DNA of 64,000 bases from Streptomyces sp. CC208A (GCF_030010625.1 NZ_JASCXN010000014.1:114536-178535), one strand, 5' to 3'. Numbered from the stretch's first letter, positions 44,800-53,523 are shown. Program-made: numbers and translations. Notes: generated by a model from the sequence alone, not told the origin.

Positions 44800-46445
44800 A
44801 CGCCCTCGCTGTCCACAGCCTGTGGACGACGGCTGCCGAGCCGCTGACCAGGATTCCGGCACCGAAGATCGAGTACACCCAGCTCGCGCCGGTGCTGATC
44901 GTGGTCGGCGCGGCGGTCGTCAGCGTCCTCGTCGAGGCCGTGGTGCCCCGCAAGGGCCGCTACCTCGGCCAGGTCTTCCTCTCCGTCCTGGCCCTCGCGG
45001 CCGCGTTCGCCGCCGTCGTCGGCCTCGCGGCCGGCGGTTACGGCACCACCAAGGCCGGCATCGCGGCCATGGGCGCCATCGCCGTCGACGGCCCCGCCCT
45101 GTTCCTCCAGGGCACCATCCTGCTCGCCTCGATCGTCGCGGTCTTCACCTTCGCCGAGCGCAGGCTCGACCCGGCCGACCACGGTCACAAGGTCGACTCC
45201 TTCGCCGCCGAGGCCGCGGCCGTCCCCGGCGGCGACCACGAGAAGGCGGCCGTCAAGGCCGGCTTCACCACCACCGAGGTCTTCCCGCTCGCGCTCTTCG
45301 CGATCGCCGGCATGCTGGTCTTCCCGGCCGCCAACGACCTCCTGACCCTGTTCATCGCCCTGGAGGTCTTCTCCCTCCCGCTGTACCTGTTGTGCGCCGT
45401 CGCCCGCCGCAAGCGGCTGATGTCGCAGGAGGCGGCCGTCAAGTACTTCCTGCTCGGCGCCTTCTCCTCGGCCTTCCTGCTCTTCGGGATCGCCCTGCTC
45501 TACGGCTACGCGGGCTCCGTCTCGTACGCCACCATCGCCCAGGTCGTCGACGGCTCCGTCACCACCGTGAACCCGGCGCTCGCCGAGACGATGGGCAACG
45601 ACGCGCTGCTGCTCATCGGCTTCGCGCTGGTCCTCATGGGCCTGCTCTTCAAGGTCGGCGCCATCCCGTTCCACATGTGGACCCCGGACGTCTACCAGGG
45701 CGCCCCGACCCCGGTGACCGGCTTCATGGCCGCCGCCACCAAGGTCGCCGCCTTCGGCGCGCTGCTCCGCCTGCTGTACGTGGTGCTGCCGGGCCTCACC
45801 TGGGACTGGCGGCCGGTCATGTGGGGCGTCGCGATCGTCACGATGCTGGGCGGTGCGATCGTCGCCATCACCCAGACCGACATCAAGCGGCTCCTGGCGT
45901 ACTCGTCGATCGCGCACGCGGGCTTCCTGCTCGCGGGCGTCATCGCCGCCACCCCGAGCGGCATCTCGTCGGTCCTGTTCTACCTCGGCGCCTACTCCTT
46001 CGTGACGATCGGCGCCTTCGCCGTCGTCACCCTGGTGCGGGACGCGGGCGGAGAGGCCACCCACCTCTCCAAGTGGGCGGGCCTGGGCCGCCGTTCGCCG
46101 CTGGTCGCGGCGGTCTTCGCGGTCTTCCTGCTCGCCTTCGCCGGCATCCCGCTGACCTCCGGCTTCTCCGGCAAGTTCGCGGTCTTCAAGGCGGCGGCGG
46201 AGGGCGGCGCGGGCGCCCTTGTGGTGGTCGGTGTCATCGCCTCGGCGGTGGCGGCCTTCTTCTACATCCGGGTGATCGTGCTGATGTTCTTCAGCGAGCC
46301 GAAGGCGGACGGCCCCACGGTCGCCGTGCCCTCGATCCTGACGACCCTCACCATCACCACGGGCGTGGTCGTCACCCTGGTCCTCGGCCTCGCGCCGCAG
46401 TACTTCCTGGACCTGGCGAGCCAGGCGAGCGTGTTCGTCCGCTGA
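44796..46445 (+). CDS. nuoN: NADH-quinone oxidoreductase subunit N
   Basis: The 549-residue antiporter-like subunit ends the operon. AIPFHMWTPDVYQGAPTPVTGFMAAATKVAAF and LLAYSSIAHAGFLLAGVIA are diagnostic, as is FIALEVFSLPLYLLCAVARRK. An insert at residues about 125-155 (RLDPADHGHKVDSFAAEAA) is usual in actinobacteria. GTG overlaps the nuoM stop by 4 bases. A strong terminator follows. Confidence 0.97.
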   Translation: MNALAVHSLWTTAAEPLTRIPAPKIEYTQLAPVLIVVGAAVVSVLVEAVVPRKGRYLGQVFLSVLALAAAFAAVVGLAAGGYGTTKAGIAAMGAIAVDGPALFLQGTILLASIVAVFTFAERRLDPADHGHKVDSFAAEAAAVPGGDHEKAAVKAGFTTTEVFPLALFAIAGMLVFPAANDLLTLFIALEVFSLPLYLLCAVARRKRLMSQEAAVKYFLLGAFSSAFLLFGIALLYGYAGSVSYATIAQVVDGSVTTVNPALAETMGNDALLLIGFALVLMGLLFKVGAIPFHMWTPDVYQGAPTPVTGFMAAATKVAAFGALLRLLYVVLPGLTWDWRPVMWGVAIVTMLGGAIVAITQTDIKRLLAYSSIAHAGFLLAGVIAATPSGISSVLFYLGAYSFVTIGAFAVVTLVRDAGGEATHLSKWAGLGRRSPLVAAVFAVFLLAFAGIPLTSGFSGKFAVFKAAAEGGAGALVVVGVIASAVAAFFYIRVIVLMFFSEPKADGPTVAVPSILTTLTITTGVVVTLVLGLAPQYFLDLASQASVFVR

Positions 46446-46474
46446 CCGCTCGATTCGCCTGCCTCGCTGAGGAG

Positions 46475-46506
46475 AAGGGCCCGGCTCGGGGGCGAGCCGG
46501 GCCCTT
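46475..46506 (+). terminator. Terminator of the nuo operon
   Basis: AAGGGCCCGGCTCG and its perfect complement flank a GGGG loop 30 bases after the nuoN stop. It also lies just past the stop of the convergent GntR gene and may serve both. Confidence 0.85.
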
Positions 46507-46521
46507 CCTCGTGTGCGGGGG

Positions 46522-46920
46522 TCAGTGCGGGCGGCCGAGGGCGGACTGGGTGGCGGACAGGATCGTCGTGTCGTCGGCGCCGAGGGCGCGGGCCGCCGCC
46601 GTGAACTCCTGGGCCAGTGCGGCCAGTCGGGCCCGGTCGGGGGCGGTCGCCGTGGGGGTGGCCGTCCCGGGCGGGCGGTGGACGCGGGTGCCCGCGCCGC
46701 GGCGGGTGCGGACCAGGGAGGCGGCTTCCAGCTCGCGGTAGGCGCGTGCCACGGTGCCGGTGGCGAGACCGAGGTCGGCGGCCAGCTGGCGTACGGTCGG
46801 CAGCCGCTCGCCGTCGGCCAGGCTTCCGGAGGCGATCAGGGCGGCGAGCTGGGCGCGGATCTGCTCGTACGGAGGGATCGGCCCCGCGGTGTCGACGCGG
46901 AGGACGGGGCCGCCGCTCAT
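46522..46920 (-). CDS. GntR-family regulator, YtrA-like
   Basis: The 132-residue product has a GntR winged helix-turn-helix (PIPPYEQIRAQLAALIASGSLADGERLPTVRQLAADLGLATGTVARAYRELEAASLV, residues about 14-70). Only a short helical tail follows, which is the YtrA subfamily layout. Such regulators repress an adjacent transporter or membrane-protein operon. The ATG overlaps the end of the upstream membrane protein gene by 4 bases, so the two are one operon, and two palindromes before that operon are the likely operators. Confidence 0.85.
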   Translation of the reverse strand: MSGGPVLRVDTAGPIPPYEQIRAQLAALIASGSLADGERLPTVRQLAADLGLATGTVARAYRELEAASLVRTRRGAGTRVHRPPGTATPTATAPDRARLAALAQEFTAAARALGADDTTILSATQSALGRPH

Positions 46921-47663
46921 CGCCGGTCCGCGACGAGGAGGGTGCACAGGCACCACAGGGCGGTGCACAGGGCGGTCAGGGCCGTCGGGTAGAGCAGGGC
47001 GGCGCCCACGGTGCCGAGGGCGCCGTCGCAGCTCAGGGAGTTCAGCGACCTCGCCGCCGTGAGGGCCGTGCCGGTCAGCGTCCCGGCGACCAGCAGGCCC
47101 CAGGCGGCGACGATCGCCGAGGCCCGCGACCGGCGGAGGTCCGCCTCGCCGGGGCGGCGGGTCACATGGCGCAGGGCGACGACGCAGACCAGGGTGGCGG
47201 CGGCCAGGGCGAGGGCGGCCGGGAGGCCGTAGTACAGGCCGGGCCAGGGGCCGGCCGTCTGCGTCCCGTCCGGGCAGGCGACGCTCAACGCGCGTCCGGC
47301 CCGCCCCATGTCGTCCGGGGATGCGATCGCCGCGGCCACCGCGAGCAGGACGACGAGGAGGCCGCCGAGGCCGAGCAGGAGCGGGGTCAGGCGGCGGGGC
47401 ACCTGGTCGCGCACCCGGCGCGGCGCCAGTCCGGCGGTGCGGACCGCGCCTCCCGGGCGCGGCGTGAGCGCGTCCCCGGCCAGGACGCCGGCCACGGCGC
47501 CGAGTCCGAGGACGGTGGGCGCGCAGAGCAGGCCCACGCCGAGGGTGTCCGCCCGTGCGACGGCGAGGCCGCCGAAGGCTCCGGCGGCGATCCCCGCCCA
47601 CTGGGCGAAGCGGTCGGTGCGGACGAGAGAGCTGGTGCTGGTGTCGATGTCGGTGTCAGACAA
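46917..47663 (-). CDS. Polytopic membrane protein of unknown function
   Basis: The 248-residue product has about six hydrophobic helices and no motif I can name. A central extracellular loop has a Cys-containing stretch (LSVACPDGTQTAGPWPG), and another Cys lies in SLSCDGALG. The start is a TTG at 47663 with GGGGG about 6-7 bases upstream. It is transcribed with the GntR gene from a promoter with two palindromes, so the regulator probably controls it. Confidence 0.65.
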   Translation of the reverse strand: MSDTDIDTSTSSLVRTDRFAQWAGIAAGAFGGLAVARADTLGVGLLCAPTVLGLGAVAGVLAGDALTPRPGGAVRTAGLAPRRVRDQVPRRLTPLLLGLGGLLVVLLAVAAAIASPDDMGRAGRALSVACPDGTQTAGPWPGLYYGLPAALALAAATLVCVVALRHVTRRPGEADLRRSRASAIVAAWGLLVAGTLTGTALTAARSLNSLSCDGALGTVGAALLYPTALTALCTALWCLCTLLVADRR

Positions 47664-47702
47664 GGAGGACCCCCGGATGGCGGGCGCGCCGACGCGCGCC
47701 CA

Positions 47703-47726
47703 CTTGTATCAACTGGTGAGTACAAG
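47703..47726. promoter_or_regulatory. Operator 1 of the GntR operon
   Basis: CTTGTA-N10-TACAAG is a perfect 6-base inverted repeat about 40 bases upstream of the membrane protein TTG. It shares the half-site ACTTGTA with operator 2. Confidence 0.6.
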
Positions 47727-47742
47727 ATGGCGCCATCCGAAG

Positions 47743-47768
47743 ACTTGTGTCAAACGCTTGATACAAGT
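47743..47768. promoter_or_regulatory. Operator 2 of the GntR operon
   Basis: ACTTGTGTCA and TGATACAAGT form 10-base arms with one mismatch around a 6-base spacer. On the minus strand a TTGACA -35-like hexamer (47748-47753) lies inside it, so binding would block the promoter. It is also close to the 3' end of the fumarylacetoacetase gene. Confidence 0.65.
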
Positions 47769-47776
47769 GGCGGGTG

Positions 47777-49003
47777 TCAGGCCGAGGGAGCGATCCGGCC
47801 CCGCACCTCGCCCAGGCCCACCCGGGTGCCGTCCGGGCCGGGGGCCCAGGCCGTGAGCACGACCTCGTCGCCGTCCTCCAGGAACGTCCGCTTGCCGCCG
47901 GGCAGTTCGATCGCGTCGCGGCCGTTCCAGGTCAGCTCCAGGAGCGAGCCGCGCTGGTTCACCTCGGGGCCGGAGACCGTACCGGAGCCGTAGAGGTCAC
48001 CCGTACGCAGGGAGGCGCCGTTCACCGTCATGTGGGCGAGCTGCTGCGCGGCCGTCCAGTACATGGTGGAGAACGGCGGCTCCGCCACCACCTCGCCGTT
48101 GATCTCCACGGAGATCCGCACGTCGTAGCCGCCCGGCTCCTCCTCCGCCGCGTCGTCCAGGTACGGCAGGAGGGGGAAGTCGCGGGCCGGCGGCGCGGTG
48201 CGGGCCGCGTCCAGGGCCTCCAGGGGCGTCACCCAGGCCGACACCGAGGTCTGGAAGGACTTGCCGAGGAAGGGGCCGAGCGGCACGTACTCCCACGCCT
48301 GCACGTCCCGCGCCGACCAGTCGTTCAGGAGCGTCAGGCCGAAGACGTGGTCCCGGAAGGCGGAGAGCGGCACCGGGCGGCCGAGCTCCGACGGGGTGCC
48401 GACGAGGAAGCCGACCTCCGCCTCGATGTCCAGCTTCACCGAAGGCCCGAAGACGGGAGCGGCGTCGGCGGGCGTCCTGCGCTGGCCCGAGGGGCGGACC
48501 ACGTCCGTGCCCGAGACGACGACCGTGCCCGCGCGCCCGTGGTAGCCGATCGGCAGGTGCTTCCAGTTGGGCGTCAGCGGCTCACCGTCCGGGCGGAACA
48601 TGCGGCCCACGTTGGTGGCGTGGTGCTCGCTCGCGTAGAAGTCCACGTAGTCCGCGACCTCGTACGGCAGGTGCAGCGTCACCGAGTCCAGCGGGTACAG
48701 CAGCGGCTCGATCTCCGGCCGGTGCGCCGGGACCGTCACCCAGGCCGTCAGCGCCCGGCGGACGTCCCGCCAGGCGGTCCGCCCGGCCGCGAGCAGCGGG
48801 TTGAGGCTCGGCTGCGCGAGGAGGGAGGCGTACGGGGAGCCGAGCGCGTGCGCCGCGGCCCCCGCGTCCAGCACGTACCCGCCGATCCGGACGCCGAGCC
48901 GGCGGCGGCCGGGCTCGTCGGCGGTCGAGAAGACGCCGTACGGGAGGTTGTGCGGGCCGAAGGGGTCGCCCTCGGCCAGGTCGAGCGGGCTGTGCTCGGG
49001 CAT
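47777..49003 (-). CDS. fahA: Fumarylacetoacetase
   Basis: The 408-residue product is a full-length FAH enzyme that splits fumarylacetoacetate into fumarate and acetoacetate in tyrosine breakdown. The metal and active-site segments are YVDFYASEHHATNVGRMFR (about residues 118-136), KLDIEAEVGFLVG, GLTLLNDWSARDVQAWEYVPLGPFLGKSF and SGPEVNQRGSLLELTW. It is monocistronic here, without hmgA or maleylacetoacetate isomerase nearby. The 292 bases upstream hold no gene; they contain a TACGAT -10-like box for the next gene. Confidence 0.93.
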   Translation of the reverse strand: MPEHSPLDLAEGDPFGPHNLPYGVFSTADEPGRRRLGVRIGGYVLDAGAAAHALGSPYASLLAQPSLNPLLAAGRTAWRDVRRALTAWVTVPAHRPEIEPLLYPLDSVTLHLPYEVADYVDFYASEHHATNVGRMFRPDGEPLTPNWKHLPIGYHGRAGTVVVSGTDVVRPSGQRRTPADAAPVFGPSVKLDIEAEVGFLVGTPSELGRPVPLSAFRDHVFGLTLLNDWSARDVQAWEYVPLGPFLGKSFQTSVSAWVTPLEALDAARTAPPARDFPLLPYLDDAAEEEPGGYDVRISVEINGEVVAEPPFSTMYWTAAQQLAHMTVNGASLRTGDLYGSGTVSGPEVNQRGSLLELTWNGRDAIELPGGKRTFLEDGDEVVLTAWAPGPDGTRVGLGEVRGRIAPSA

Positions 49004-49295
49004 CGGTGCGTGCCTCGCTTTCGATGATGGGTGAAGGACACGTTACGGGGCGGTCCGCCGGGCGAGGATGACATGGATCACAGAGAAACCGGGGCCTAAG
49101 AGAGCAACTGTCCGGCTTCGCGCGCTTTGTTCGGCCGGTGTCGGCGGAGGCCCGCCCGAGCCGCGCAAACGGCCCTGTCGTAGGCCCCCGGACGGGTCAT
49201 ACGATCGCGGTGGTGCCGCCCCCGCGTGAGGAAACCCGCGGGCGCGCACCCCTCTCACGCTTCGCATGCTTCCCTGACCAGGAAAAGGTCCCCAC

Positions 49296-50654
49296 GTGAA
49301 GATCCGCCGCATTCTCGCGACCGCCGTCGCCGCCGCCGTCACCACGCCGGTCGTGTTCCTGTCCGCCGGGCCCGCCTTCGCGGACACCAAGCCGACCGCG
49401 AGCACGACCGCGCCGACGACCACCCCGTCCTACAAGGAGCTGGAGGAGGCAGTCGCCGCGGCGCAGGCGAAGGTCGACGAGCTGAAGGAGCAGCGCGCCG
49501 CCGTCGAGGCGAAGATCGACCGGTTCGACAAGGACCCCTCCGAGTTCGTCGACGCGGACCTCCTCGCCGCCCAGGCCGCGGCCAAGGAGGCCCTCGACAC
49601 GGCGCTGGCCGCCCACAAGGCCGCCGAGGCGGACCTTGCCGCAGCGAAGAAGGCGCTGGAGGACGCCGCTCAGGAGGAGAAGGAGGCGGCCGAGACGGCC
49701 GTCGCCGAGGCGCAGAAGGCCCTGGACGAGGCCGCCGCCGCGCTGAAGACCGCCCAGACCGAGGCGCGGGCGGCCAACGACCCGGTGACGAACGTGCTGG
49801 TCGCGATGTTCCAGGAGCTCCACGCCGTCGACCTCAAGCTGAAGCCCGCCGAGGAGGAGCTCGCCAAGGCGAAGGAGGCCCTGGCGAACTTCGAGGAGCC
49901 GAAGCCGGAGCCGGAGGAGGAAGAGGGGAACGAGGAGGAGGAAGGGGAGGAAGAGGAAGGCGCCGAGTGCGTCGAGGACGATGCCGTCCACTCCACCCTC
50001 ACCGGCCCGAAGACCATCACCATCGGCTCCAGCGCGAACTTCTCGCTGACCGTGAAGAACACCTCGGACCGCGACCTCGACTCCGTCCGCTCCTACCTCT
50101 TCGCCGCCCATCTCCCCGAGTCCTGGGAGGACGTCCTTCTCGACGACGAGACGGACTTCGCCCAGTACTTCTCCATCGACTGGAAGTCCGCCGCCAACCC
50201 GAAGTGGACCGGCCTCGACTTCGAGGAGGACGCCATCGAGCTGGGCAGGATCGCCAAGGGCGACAAGGTCGACGTCACGCTGCGCCTGACGGTGGACGGA
50301 AACGCTCCGGAGGGCAAGGGCATCACCTTCTCCAGCGGTGAGTACGACAACGAGGACGGCTCCTGCGGCATCAGCGGGCAGTACGCCGAGGCCACCTTCG
50401 ACGTCGTCGAGGCGAAGGACGGGGAGCCGACGGCCACCCCGTCCCCGTCGGCCTCCACGCCCGCCCCGGCGGCCACCTCGAACAACACCACCGCGCAGGG
50501 CGGCTCCTCGAACACCCCGGTGAACGGCACCCTCGCCGCGACCGGTGCCGGTGACGGCCTGACCCGGATCGGCATGGCCGCCGGCGCGGCCGTCGCGCTC
50601 GGCGCGGGCGCGATGTTCGTCGCCCGCCGCCGCAAGGCCGGCGCCGACGCGTAA
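49296..50654 (+). CDS. LAXTG-anchored coiled-coil surface protein
   Basis: The 452-residue product has a signal peptide ending at FADTKP. A long Ala/Glu/Lys coiled coil follows at about residues 45-200 (QAKVDELKEQRAAVEAKIDR), then an acidic EEEEGNEEEEGEEEE linker. An Ig-like domain of about 150 residues follows with two Cys (GAECVEDD, GSCGISG), and a Pro/Ser/Thr stalk ends it. The C terminus is a sortase signal: LAATGAGDG, a hydrophobic helix and ARRRKAGADA, which fits the LAXTG motif used by class E sortases of Streptomyces. It is probably a stalked wall protein. No sortase gene is in the window. Confidence 0.8.
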   Translation: MKIRRILATAVAAAVTTPVVFLSAGPAFADTKPTASTTAPTTTPSYKELEEAVAAAQAKVDELKEQRAAVEAKIDRFDKDPSEFVDADLLAAQAAAKEALDTALAAHKAAEADLAAAKKALEDAAQEEKEAAETAVAEAQKALDEAAAALKTAQTEARAANDPVTNVLVAMFQELHAVDLKLKPAEEELAKAKEALANFEEPKPEPEEEEGNEEEEGEEEEGAECVEDDAVHSTLTGPKTITIGSSANFSLTVKNTSDRDLDSVRSYLFAAHLPESWEDVLLDDETDFAQYFSIDWKSAANPKWTGLDFEEDAIELGRIAKGDKVDVTLRLTVDGNAPEGKGITFSSGEYDNEDGSCGISGQYAEATFDVVEAKDGEPTATPSPSASTPAPAATSNNTTAQGGSSNTPVNGTLAATGAGDGLTRIGMAAGAAVALGAGAMFVARRRKAGADA

Positions 50655-50662
50655 CACCTGAG

Positions 50663-50708
50663 GGATCCCCCGTACGGCCCAGGGCCCGGCCCGCCGTGCG
50701 GGGGATCC
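50663..50708 (+). terminator. Terminator after LAXTG protein gene
   Basis: GGATCCCCCGTACGGC and GCCGTGCGGGGGATCC pair over 16 bases with one G-U-type mismatch and a 14-base loop, 9 bases after the stop codon. Confidence 0.8.
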
Positions 50709-50727
50709 GTCGTCGGCGGTGCCGGTC

Positions 50728-50805
50728 ATCGGGCGAGATCATCGGGCGAGATCGCCGGGCAAGGTCATCGGGCAAGGTCATCGGGCGAGATCATCAGGCA
50801 AGGCG
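50728..50805. repeat. Six tandem 13-bp repeats
   Basis: Six units in a row follow the consensus ATCGGGCRAGRTC: three perfect copies of ATCGGGCGAGATC (50728, 50741, 50780), and variants at 50754 (GCCGGGCAAGGTC), 50767 (ATCGGGCAAGGTC) and 50793 (ATCAGGCAAGGCG). They lie between the LAXTG terminator and the polyprenyl synthase promoter region and are not coding. It could be a slippage minisatellite or an array of protein-binding sites. Confidence 0.9.
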
Positions 50806-50929
50806 AAGCGGTCGTTCTATCCGATATCGGCTGATCGCGAACATAGCGGGGCGCCGGGAAGGCGCCCACGGTGATCGAAACGTGACCGGATACGCTGGCT
50901 TGAGTGAATCCCGGCGACACATCGACCAT

Positions 50930-50974
50930 CCGTGTGACCACGAACACCGTGTGATCACCACCCGGACCGTGTGA
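50930..50974. repeat. Three CCGTGTGA direct repeats before polyprenyl synthase
   Basis: CCGTGTGA occurs at 50930, 50947 and 50967 (spacings 17 and 20 bases), 50-90 bases upstream of the polyprenyl synthase start. A TACGCT -10-like box lies at about 50891. They may be activator or repressor half-sites. The rest of this 369-base gap holds the terminator, the 13-bp repeats and a GGGCGCC hairpin near 50849. Confidence 0.4.
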
Positions 50975-51023
50975 TTGTCGGCATGTGACCGTCAGCAGGC
51001 GTCAGCAGACAGGAGACCCCCTC

Positions 51024-52034
51024 GTGACCGTCGTCGGGCCGTTCGGTCTTAGCGTGCGGGACCAGGCTCTTGAGGCCGATGTCCAGACGGGGTTGGCGGC
51101 CGTCGAGGCCGGCCTCCTCGACGCCACCAAGAGCGATGTCCCCTTCATCACCGAGGCCGCGCAGCACCTGGTGCTCGCAGGCGGGAAGCGGTTCCGCCCG
51201 CTGCTCGTGATGCTCGCCGCCCAGTTCGGCGACCCCTACGCGCCCGGCGTGGTGCCGGCGGCCGTCGTCGTGGAGCTCACCCACCTGGCCACGCTCTACC
51301 ACGACGACGTCATGGACGAGGCGGCCGTGCGCCGGGGCGTGCCCAGCGCCAACAGCCGCTGGGGCAACTCGCTCGCCGTCCTCACGGGCGACTTCCTCTT
51401 CGCCCGGGCCTCGCACACCCTCGCGGACCTCGGCCCGGAGGCCGTCAGGATCCAGGCCGAGGCGTTCGAACGGCTGGTCACCGGCCAGATCCTGGAGACC
51501 GCGGGCCCGGTGGACGGCCGCGACCCCGTCGACCACTACCTCGACGTCCTCGGCGGCAAGACCGGCTCCCTCGTCGCCGTCTCCTGCCGTCTCGGCTCTC
51601 TGATGGCCGGCGCCGACGAGTCCGTCGTCGACATCCTCACCCAGTACGGGGAGCGGCTCGGCGTCGCCTTCCAGCTCGCCGACGACGTCCTCGACATCGC
51701 CTCCGAGGGCCACGAGTCCGGCAAGACCCCCGGCACCGACCTCCGCGAGGGCGTCCCCACCCTCCCCGTCCTCCACCTGAGGGCCGCCGCGGCCGCCCAC
51801 GGCCGCCCCGAGGACCTGGAGCTGCTCGCCCTGGTCGACGGCGACCTCACCGACGACGCCCGGCACGCCGAGGCGCTGCGCAGGCTCCGCGTCCACCCCG
51901 CCCTGGAGCAGGCCCGCCGGGACACCGTGCGGTACGCGGAGGAGGCCAGGGCCATGCTCGCGCCGCTGCCCGACGGGTACGCCAAGTCGGCCCTGAGGGA
52001 GCTGTGCGACGCGGTGGTCCACCGCGCGGGCTGA
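51024..52034 (+). CDS. Polyprenyl (all-trans) diphosphate synthase
   Basis: The 336-residue product is a trans-isoprenyl diphosphate synthase that extends isopentenyl units to a long chain. GGKRFRPLL, the first Asp-rich motif LYHDDVMDEAAVRRG and the second QLADDVLDIASE are intact. Small residues before the first motif fit a long product. Since mqn, menG and nuo genes are close by, the menaquinone side chain is the likely product. I use the GTG at 51024 with AGGAGA 8 bases upstream; a GTG at 50985 has no ribosome binding site. Confidence 0.88.
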   Translation: MTVVGPFGLSVRDQALEADVQTGLAAVEAGLLDATKSDVPFITEAAQHLVLAGGKRFRPLLVMLAAQFGDPYAPGVVPAAVVVELTHLATLYHDDVMDEAAVRRGVPSANSRWGNSLAVLTGDFLFARASHTLADLGPEAVRIQAEAFERLVTGQILETAGPVDGRDPVDHYLDVLGGKTGSLVAVSCRLGSLMAGADESVVDILTQYGERLGVAFQLADDVLDIASEGHESGKTPGTDLREGVPTLPVLHLRAAAAAHGRPEDLELLALVDGDLTDDARHAEALRRLRVHPALEQARRDTVRYAEEARAMLAPLPDGYAKSALRELCDAVVHRAG

Positions 52035-52206
52035 CGCGTACGGCCGGCTGTCGCGTACGGCGGGATGACGTATCCCTAGGGCCCTGTCATCCCGGAGAGG
52101 TACGCGAGGTTGATCCCGGGGGCTGACGACTCCGCGCCGCGGTCCTGGTGAGATGGAGACATCGAACGGAACAGGTCCACGCCAGGGCACGGAGGGATCA
52201 CAGACC

Positions 52207-53448
52207 ATGGCAGCACAGCGAAAGACGAGCCGGTACGTCGTCCCGGTCGCGGTGGCCGGCATCGCCGCCGCGACCATCGGACTGGTCCCGGCGCTCGCCG
52301 CGTCCGGTGACCCGGACCTTCCGGAGATCACGGCCCAGCAGCTCATCGAGAAGATCGCGGCCTCGGACACCCAGACCCTGTCCGGCACCCTCAAGGTCTC
52401 CACCGACCTGGGTCTGCCCGCCTTCGACGGCCTGCTCGGCGGGATCGCGGAAGGCATGGCCGGCGGCTCCGGCGAGGGTTCCGACGAGGGCACCGCCGAC
52501 CCGTCCGCCCAGCTCACCAAGCTGCTCTCCGGCAGCCACACCCTGCGGATCGCCGCCGACGGCCCCGAGCGGCAGAAGCTGACGCTGCTCGACGGCAAGG
52601 AGCAGTACAGCCTCGTCCACAACGGCGACGAGGTGTGGGCGTACGACTCCCGCTCGAACGAGGTCTTCCACGAGAAGGGCGTCGAGGGAGGCGCCGAGGA
52701 GGGCGGCCGGGCCCAGGAGAAGGAGTTCCCGGCCACCTCCCCGAAGGAGCTCGCCGACGAGGTCCTGAAGGCCGCGGGGGACACCACCTCGATCACGGTC
52801 GGCGGCACCGCGAAGGTGGCCGGCCGGGACGCGTACCGCCTGGTGGTCGAGCCGAAGCAGCAGGGCTCGACGGTCGACTCGATCACGATCGCGGTCGACG
52901 CGGCCACCGGCACCCCCCTGAAGTTCACCCTCGCCTCCACGACCGGTGGCAAGCCGGTCCTCGACGCGGGCTTCACGAAGGTCGACTTCGGCAAGCCGGC
53001 GGCCTCGGAGTTCGACTTCGCGGTCCCGGAGGGCGCGAAGGTCACGGAGGCCGACGAGGCCGATGCGGCGCACGAGGCCGGGAAGGCCCAGAAGGACCTG
53101 GAGAAGGAGCTCGGCGACCTCGGCCTCGGGGACCTCGGCGGCTTCGGGAACTTCGGGAACCCCGAGAACTTCGAGAACGGGGAGAAGGGCGGCTTCGACG
53201 TCATCGGCGAGGGCTGGACGGCCATCGCGCGGATGGACACCGGCGCGCAGGCCCCGAAGACGGAGGAGGCGCCGAAGGAGGTCCAGGGCTTCCTGGACTC
53301 GTTCGGCGACAAGGTGAGCGGGAAGTTCGGCTCCGGCACCGTCTTCACGACCAAGCTGGTCAACGCGCTGATGACGGACGACGGCAAGGTCTACATCGGC
53401 GCGGTGACGCCGCAGAAGCTGGTGGAAGCGGCGAACTCCGCGAAGTAA
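52207..53448 (+). CDS. LolA/LppX-like secreted or membrane-anchored protein
   Basis: The 413-residue product has an N-terminal hydrophobic segment (YVVPVAVAGIAAATIGLVPALAA) and then a half-barrel domain like that of LolA-type 'outer membrane lipoprotein carrier' proteins of actinobacteria. It carries LSGTLKVSTDLGLPAF, EQYSLVHNGDEVWAYDSRSNEVF, VAGRDAYRLVVEPK and GTPLKFTL. This fold binds lipids or peptides; in Streptomyces the role is unknown. A Gly/Asn/Phe-rich insert (GGFGNFGNPENFENG) lies near residue 320. The ATG at 52207 has GGAGG 11 bases upstream; an ATG at 52153 is possible. Confidence 0.7.
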   Translation: MAAQRKTSRYVVPVAVAGIAAATIGLVPALAASGDPDLPEITAQQLIEKIAASDTQTLSGTLKVSTDLGLPAFDGLLGGIAEGMAGGSGEGSDEGTADPSAQLTKLLSGSHTLRIAADGPERQKLTLLDGKEQYSLVHNGDEVWAYDSRSNEVFHEKGVEGGAEEGGRAQEKEFPATSPKELADEVLKAAGDTTSITVGGTAKVAGRDAYRLVVEPKQQGSTVDSITIAVDAATGTPLKFTLASTTGGKPVLDAGFTKVDFGKPAASEFDFAVPEGAKVTEADEADAAHEAGKAQKDLEKELGDLGLGDLGGFGNFGNPENFENGEKGGFDVIGEGWTAIARMDTGAQAPKTEEAPKEVQGFLDSFGDKVSGKFGSGTVFTTKLVNALMTDDGKVYIGAVTPQKLVEAANSAK

Positions 53449-53463
53449 AGCGGCGATTGGGTG

Positions 53464-53502
53464 CCCGGGTGGGTCGGGAGAAAGGACACCGACCCACCCG
53501 GG
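53464..53502. terminator. Bidirectional terminator
   Basis: CCCGGGTGGGTCGG and its perfect complement (14-base arms, 11-base loop) lie between the convergent LolA-like and M28 peptidase genes. Confidence 0.85.
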
Positions 53503-53523
53503 TGGCCTTGTGCGCTTCCCGGT

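Noticed and set aside
50728..50805. CRISPR array
   Set aside because: The repeats are directly adjacent 13-mers without spacers, and no cas gene is near.
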